A stretch of 64,000 nt of DNA, taken from NCBI RefSeq assembly GCF_002879865.1, contig NZ_PNXY01000010.1:1-64000 (forward strand). Direction: 5' to 3'. The position numbers and the translations under genes were made by a program. The notes under the pieces are model-generated. The model was not told the DNA's origin. It did no database searches and saw nothing but the letters and a program-made list of their open reading frames with translations. This DNA is from Paraburkholderia rhynchosiae (GTDB lineage Bacteria; Pseudomonadota; Gammaproteobacteria; Burkholderiales; Burkholderiaceae). The stretch's first letter is position 1. Every line of letters begins with the position of its first letter. Shown here piece by piece: positions 60,194 to 64,000 of the stretch.

Positions 60194-62587
60194 TCAGCTT
60201 TTCCACGTCCAGTTGCGGATTTCTTCCTTGTCGATGCCCTCGGCATGCGCATAAGCCAGATGCTCGATAACCTGGCCGCGCAACCATTCCTTCGCGTGAT
60301 CGCCGACACCGCGCAGCTTCGGCACGCGATCGATCACGTCGATAGCCAGCGAAAAACGGTCCACCTCATTGATGATTGCGAGTTCGAGCGGCGTGTTGAT
60401 GTTGCCCTTCTCGTGGTAGCCGTGCACATGCAGATTGTCGTGATTGGTCCGGTTATAGGTCAGCTTGTGCACCAGCGACGCATACGAATGGAAGTTGAAA
60501 ATCACCGGCTTGCTCGTCGTAAACAGCGAATCGAAGTCGCGACTCGACAGGCCATGCGGATGCGCGTGCTCGGGCATCAGCCGGAACAGATCGACCACAT
60601 TGACGAAGCGGATCTTCAGATCGGCGAAACACTCCTTCAGAATCTGCACGGCGGCGAGCGCCTCCATGGTCGCAATGTCGCCCGCGCACGCGATCACCAC
60701 GTCCGGCTCGGCGCCCTGATCGGTGGACGCCCAGTCCCAGATGCCGATGCCCTTGGTGCAATGCGTGACGGCCGCATCCATCTCGAGATACTGCAAATGC
60801 GGCTGCTTGTCGGCGACGATCACATTGACGTAGTCGCGCGAACGCAGGCAATGATCGGCCACGCTCAACAGACAGTTCGCGTCGGGCGGCAAATAAATGC
60901 GCACCACGTCAGGGCTCTTGTTGGTGACCACGTCGAGAAAACCGGGGTCCTGATGCGTGAAGCCGTTGTGATCCTGACGCCACACGAGCGAGGTGATCAG
61001 CAGATTGATCGACGGCACCGGCTGGCGCCAGCCCAGTTCGCGCTTCGCTTTTTCGAGCCACTTCGCGTGCTGGTTGAACATGGAATCGATCACGTGCACG
61101 AACGCTTCGTACGTGGCGAACAGACCATGGCGGCCAGTGAGCACATAACCTTCGAACCAGCCTTCGAGCGTGTGTTCGCTGAGCATTTCCATCACGCGGC
61201 CGTCGGATGAAAGCGCGCCGCCGTCCGCGTCGTTGGGCTCGGCTTGCGCGACCCAGGTTTTCGCCGATGCTTCATATACGGCGGTCAGTTTGTTGCTCGC
61301 CGTTTCGTCGGGGCCGAACACGCGAAAGTTGCTCATGTTGTTGCGCATCACATCGCGAAGGAATTTGCCGAGCACTTCGGTGGGCGACGTGTATGTGGCA
61401 GCCGGCTTTTTGATTTCGACCGCGTAGTTGCGAAACGGTGGCATGTCGAGCATCTTGCACAGCACACCGCCATTCGCATGCGGATTCGCGCTGATGCGGC
61501 GAGTGCCCTTCGGCGCAAGTTCGCGCAATTCTTCGACAAGCCGCCCCGCTTCGTCGAACAGCGACTCAGGCGCATAACTGCGCAGCCAGCCCTCGACGAG
61601 TTGCAAGCTCTTGCTGTTCGTCACTGGGTCGAGAACCGGCACCTGATGCGCGCGCCATGAGCCTTCCACCTTGTGACCCTCCACTTCCTTCGGACCGGTC
61701 CAGCCTTTCGGCGAACGCAGCACAATCATTGGCCAGCGCGGCCGCGACGTGTCGTTGTTCTCGCGCGCATGCTGCTGGATCGCGCGAATTTCGCCGACGC
61801 ATTGTTCGAGCGTGGCGGCCATCTGCTGATGCATGGTCTCCGGATCGTCGCCTTCGACGAAATACGGCTTGTGGCCATAGCCGGTCAGCAGCGCTTCGAG
61901 TTCCTCGCGTGGAATTCGCGCGAGCACGGTCGGGTTCGCGATCTTGTAGCCGTTCAGATGCAGAACCGGCAGCACCGCGCCGTCGCGAATCGGATTCAGA
62001 AACTTGTTCGAGTGCCACGAGGTGGCGAGCGGGCCGGTTTCGGCTTCGCCGTCGCCGATCATCACCGCAACGATCAGGTCCGGGTTGTCGAACGCGGCGC
62101 CGTAGCCGTGCGACAGGCTGTAGCCGAGTTCGCCGCCTTCGTGAATCGAGCCGGGCGTTTCGGGCGTGCAATGCGAACCGACGCCGCCGGGAAACGAAAA
62201 CTGGCGGAAGAAGCGCTGCATGCCGGCTTCGTCTTCACTGCGATCCGGATAGATTTCCGAGTAATGGCCTTCCAGATAACAATTGGCGAGCGTCGCGGGC
62301 GCACCGTGACCGGGGCCGGCAATGTAGATCACGTTCAGATCGAGCTTCTTGATCAGCCGGTTCAGATGCACGAGCAGGAAGCTCTGCCCAGGGTCCGAGC
62401 CCCAATGTCCGAGCAGACGATTCTTGATGTGCTCGGGTTTCAGCGGTTCGCGCAACAGCGGGTTGTCGCGCAGATAGATCATGCCGGCGGAAAGATAATT
62501 GCACGCGCGCCAGTAGCGGTCCATTTTGCGCAACGTGTCCGGGTCTAATGTTTGCGGCGGCGTGGGACGGGAGATTGCTTCAGCCAT
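60194..62587 (-). CDS. xfp: Xylulose-5-phosphate/fructose-6-phosphate phosphoketolase
   Basis: The ATG at 62587 is seven bases after GAGGAG and gives 797 residues, the family length. Conserved blocks: [61 protein letters not shown], the thiamine-diphosphate motif [37 protein letters not shown] and the C-terminal [22 protein letters not shown]. It cleaves xylulose-5-phosphate or fructose-6-phosphate to acetyl phosphate and an aldose phosphate without losing carbon. With ackA it gives ATP and acetate, a bypass of glycolysis. Confidence 0.96.
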   Translation of the reverse strand: MAEAISRPTPPQTLDPDTLRKMDRYWRACNYLSAGMIYLRDNPLLREPLKPEHIKNRLLGHWGSDPGQSFLLVHLNRLIKKLDLNVIYIAGPGHGAPATLANCYLEGHYSEIYPDRSEDEAGMQRFFRQFSFPGGVGSHCTPETPGSIHEGGELGYSLSHGYGAAFDNPDLIVAVMIGDGEAETGPLATSWHSNKFLNPIRDGAVLPVLHLNGYKIANPTVLARIPREELEALLTGYGHKPYFVEGDDPETMHQQMAATLEQCVGEIRAIQQHARENNDTSRPRWPMIVLRSPKGWTGPKEVEGHKVEGSWRAHQVPVLDPVTNSKSLQLVEGWLRSYAPESLFDEAGRLVEELRELAPKGTRRISANPHANGGVLCKMLDMPPFRNYAVEIKKPAATYTSPTEVLGKFLRDVMRNNMSNFRVFGPDETASNKLTAVYEASAKTWVAQAEPNDADGGALSSDGRVMEMLSEHTLEGWFEGYVLTGRHGLFATYEAFVHVIDSMFNQHAKWLEKAKRELGWRQPVPSINLLITSLVWRQDHNGFTHQDPGFLDVVTNKSPDVVRIYLPPDANCLLSVADHCLRSRDYVNVIVADKQPHLQYLEMDAAVTHCTKGIGIWDWASTDQGAEPDVVIACAGDIATMEALAAVQILKECFADLKIRFVNVVDLFRLMPEHAHPHGLSSRDFDSLFTTSKPVIFNFHSYASLVHKLTYNRTNHDNLHVHGYHEKGNINTPLELAIINEVDRFSLAIDVIDRVPKLRGVGDHAKEWLRGQVIEHLAYAHAEGIDKEEIRNWTWKS

Positions 62588-62822
62588 GGCGTCACTCCTC
62601 GTAAGGACTGTCAGGCGGGTTGACGGGTGTTGCGAAGGCGATGCGCGCATCAGGGTTCGAAAGCATCGACGAAGACTTGATCCTGCTCGCGACGATCCAC
62701 GATCGCCGCGGCTGCGCTGCAAGTCTTACGCCAGGCTTCCAGCGGATATCGAGCGAAACGCTTAAGCTGTGAACAGCCGATGCGCGTACCGTCGTGCTCG
62801 CTCTTAACCATACACATTCATC

Positions 62823-62948
62823 ATGTCGACATCCAACCGTCTGAAAGCGCCTCTTGTTCTTCTTCTCACGCTCGTGCTGTTGTGCGCGGGCGTCGCCGTT
62901 CTGGTTGGCGTGTTCGGCTTGCTGGTAAAAATCTTTGGCCACGTTTAG
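62823..62948 (+). CDS. Small single-pass membrane protein (41 residues)
   Basis: The ATG at 62823 starts MSTSNRLKAPL followed by a long hydrophobic helix (VLLLTLVLLCAGVAVLVGVFGLLVKIF) and GHV. There is no clear ribosome site. Size and composition match small Burkholderia membrane proteins that are rarely annotated. It lies alone between the phosphoketolase promoter and the ankyrin-repeat gene. Confidence 0.5.
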   Translation: MSTSNRLKAPLVLLLTLVLLCAGVAVLVGVFGLLVKIFGHV

Positions 62949-63041
62949 TGAGCCGCCCGCGCGGGCGTCGGCGGCTCAAACTGTGTACGCTGACCGAAGT
63001 TCAGGCGCCCCGCCGCCGTGCTTCATTGCAAGGAGATTTCA

Positions 63042-63578
63042 TTGACGAACCCAGCCGATCATCAACCACCTTCTCAAGAGCAAATCGACCCGCAGTTGCT
63101 CGAACTCGCGCAGCAGGTGTTCGATCTTGCGCGCCGCGGCGACGCCGCGATGCTTGCCGCGGTGATCGAAAAAGGCGTGCCGCCCAATCTGCGCAACGAC
63201 AACGGCGACAGCCTTCTGATGCTAGCCAGTTATCACGGACACGTGGATGCGGTGCGCACGCTGCTCGAACGCGGCGCCGATCCGGACCTGCGCAACAATA
63301 ACGGCCAAACGCCTCTCGCGGGCGCTGCATTCAAGGGTTTCGACGCCGTTGTCGAGACCTTGCTCGCGCATGGGGCGGATGTGGAAGGCGCGTCGCCGGA
63401 CGGACGCACGGCGCTGATGGTGGCCGCGATGTTCAACCGCACGGCGATCATGGACTTGCTGATTGCGCACGGCGCGAACCCGAATGCTCGCGATGCCAGC
63501 GGCGCAAGCGCCATGGATGCCGCCGGCCGAATGGGTGCCGCCGACGCGCAAGCCCGATTGAAAGCGCAAGACTCGTGA
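63042..63578 (+). CDS. Ankyrin-repeat protein
   Basis: The start chosen is TTG at 63042, six bases after AAGGAG; the upstream in-frame GTG at 63018 precedes that site. The 178 residues contain four to five ankyrin repeats: NGDSLLMLASYHGHVDAVRTLLERGADPDLRN, NGQTPLAGAAFKGFDAVVETLLAHGADVEG, DGRTALMVAAMFNRTAIMDLLIAHGANPNARD and a shorter last unit. It has no signal peptide, so it probably mediates cytosolic protein-protein contacts, like similar small ankyrin proteins found next to catalases and other stress enzymes. Confidence 0.9.
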   Translation: MTNPADHQPPSQEQIDPQLLELAQQVFDLARRGDAAMLAAVIEKGVPPNLRNDNGDSLLMLASYHGHVDAVRTLLERGADPDLRNNNGQTPLAGAAFKGFDAVVETLLAHGADVEGASPDGRTALMVAAMFNRTAIMDLLIAHGANPNARDASGASAMDAAGRMGAADAQARLKAQDS

Positions 63579-63682
63579 CGGACGTCATTGCGTGGGCAGC
63601 GGCGCATTGCAGTATGCGCCGGGTCCTGACCACAACGCACCCGCAACGCATCGGCAATGCATCCGCAACGCACCGACAACGT

Positions 63683-64000
63683 CTACGGTTTTTCGACCAG
63701 CAGCGTTTCCACATCGAACTGCGCGAGCTCACCAATCCGTTCGATACTCACGTCCGCCGGCGGATTGCTCAGAATCTCCTTGGGGTCCAACGCGTAATGC
63801 CCCTGGCGCGGAAATACAGTGGTCAGCTTGCCGCCCCAGGCTTTCTTCATGGCCGTCAGAATCCGCAATTTGTCGTCGACCATCACATAGTGGCGCGCCG
63901 GGTAGCACTCCATCACCTGATCGAGCATGAGTTCCTTGTGGATGTAGATCAGCACCCGGCCCTCGACCTCTTCCCACAAGCCGGAGCGCGCGATCTTGCG
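63683..64000 (-). CDS. HAD-family hydrolase, C-terminal part (cut by window edge)
   Basis: The minus-strand frame is open to the right edge (RKIARSGLWEEVEGRV at the edge) and ends at 63683. The visible 105 residues hold the last HAD motifs: the PARHYVMVDDKLRILTAMKKAWG loop with the DD acid pair of motif IV, and TTVFPRQGHYALDP. The nucleophile DxD lies beyond the window. These proteins are phosphatases, often annotated only as HAD hydrolases. Start and N-terminus cannot be given. Confidence 0.8.
   Translation of the reverse strand, partial: RKIARSGLWEEVEGRVLIYIHKELMLDQVMECYPARHYVMVDDKLRILTAMKKAWGGKLTTVFPRQGHYALDPKEILSNPPADVSIERIGELAQFDVETLLVEKP

Noticed and set aside
63628..63682. CCGCAACGCA-type direct repeats before the HAD gene end
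   Set aside because: Two imperfect copies in a short GC-rich gap; no array structure and no T-run for a terminator.
1..64000. CRISPR arrays, rRNA, tRNA and prophage structural genes
   Set aside because: No repeat-spacer pattern, no rRNA blocks, no convincing T-loop (GTTCRANYC) and acceptor-stem pairs, and no capsid, terminase or tail genes were recognised by eye.

Overview
The window looks like a chromosomal segment of a Burkholderiaceae bacterium, most likely a Paraburkholderia. The DNA is GC-rich with strong G/C third-position bias. The gene content fits soil and plant-associated members of the group: paralogous tyrosine recombinases with an N-terminal DUF3701-like region, GATase1-AraC regulators, an acetoacetate decarboxylase / 3-hydroxybutyrate dehydrogenase / patatin operon, a phosphoketolase-acetate kinase pair, and a glycine riboswitch in front of a DadA-type oxidase. 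Taxonomy is inferred from content only; no rRNA or tRNA gene was recognised.

Layout. 1-2.4 kb: mobile-element graveyard with two head-to-head decayed integrases and a possible transposase scrap. 2.4-4.8 kb: PgaC-like glycosyltransferase plus outer-membrane beta-barrel. 5.1-9.65 kb: tripartite EmrAB/NodT-type efflux operon. 9.7-12.5 kb: LRAT-fold protein, a 33-residue membrane protein, and a LysR regulator divergent from an Ohr/OsmC peroxidase. 12.9-15.8 kb: acetoacetate / 3-hydroxybutyrate / patatin operon. 16.2-18.8 kb: Tim44-like and CBS proteins and an NhaR-like regulator. 18.8-24 kb: gene-poor, partly AT-rich area with two full GATase1-AraC regulators and an HTH-less relative between them. 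24.3-27.6 kb: SsuA-like binding protein, SBP56/methanethiol oxidase and a coupled membrane protein. 27.6-36 kb: secreted alginate-lyase-like protein, DUF2795 protein, a phospholipase D-VTT fusion coupled to an EEP hydrolase, and a KfrA-like coiled-coil protein. 36-43.4 kb: sorbosone dehydrogenase-like lipoprotein, two divergent GH13 enzymes, and a TetR-SDR-MDR cluster with matching candidate operators.

43.5-50.7 kb is the most distinctive part. A periplasmic sugar/TMAO-type binding protein and a membrane histidine kinase are divergent from a soluble PAS histidine kinase, which is followed by a stand-alone CheY, a CheC phosphatase and a receiver-HD-GYP-like protein whose metal site is degenerate. 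No MCP, CheA, CheW or flagellar gene is adjacent, so this looks like a non-chemotactic phosphorelay that reuses chemotaxis parts.

50.7-64 kb holds DUF72 and UdgX genes, several small membrane proteins, an SfnB/DszC-like oxidoreductase, an orphan SLATT protein, YceH, the tandem glycine riboswitch with dadA, a BON protein, acetate kinase and phosphoketolase, an ankyrin-repeat protein, and a HAD hydrolase cut by the right edge. Sulfur-related functions recur (SsuA-like, methanethiol oxidase, SfnB-like), as do carbon-overflow and storage functions (3-hydroxybutyrate, phosphoketolase, trehalose/maltose enzymes). Functions are assigned from motifs and family knowledge; no database search was run.
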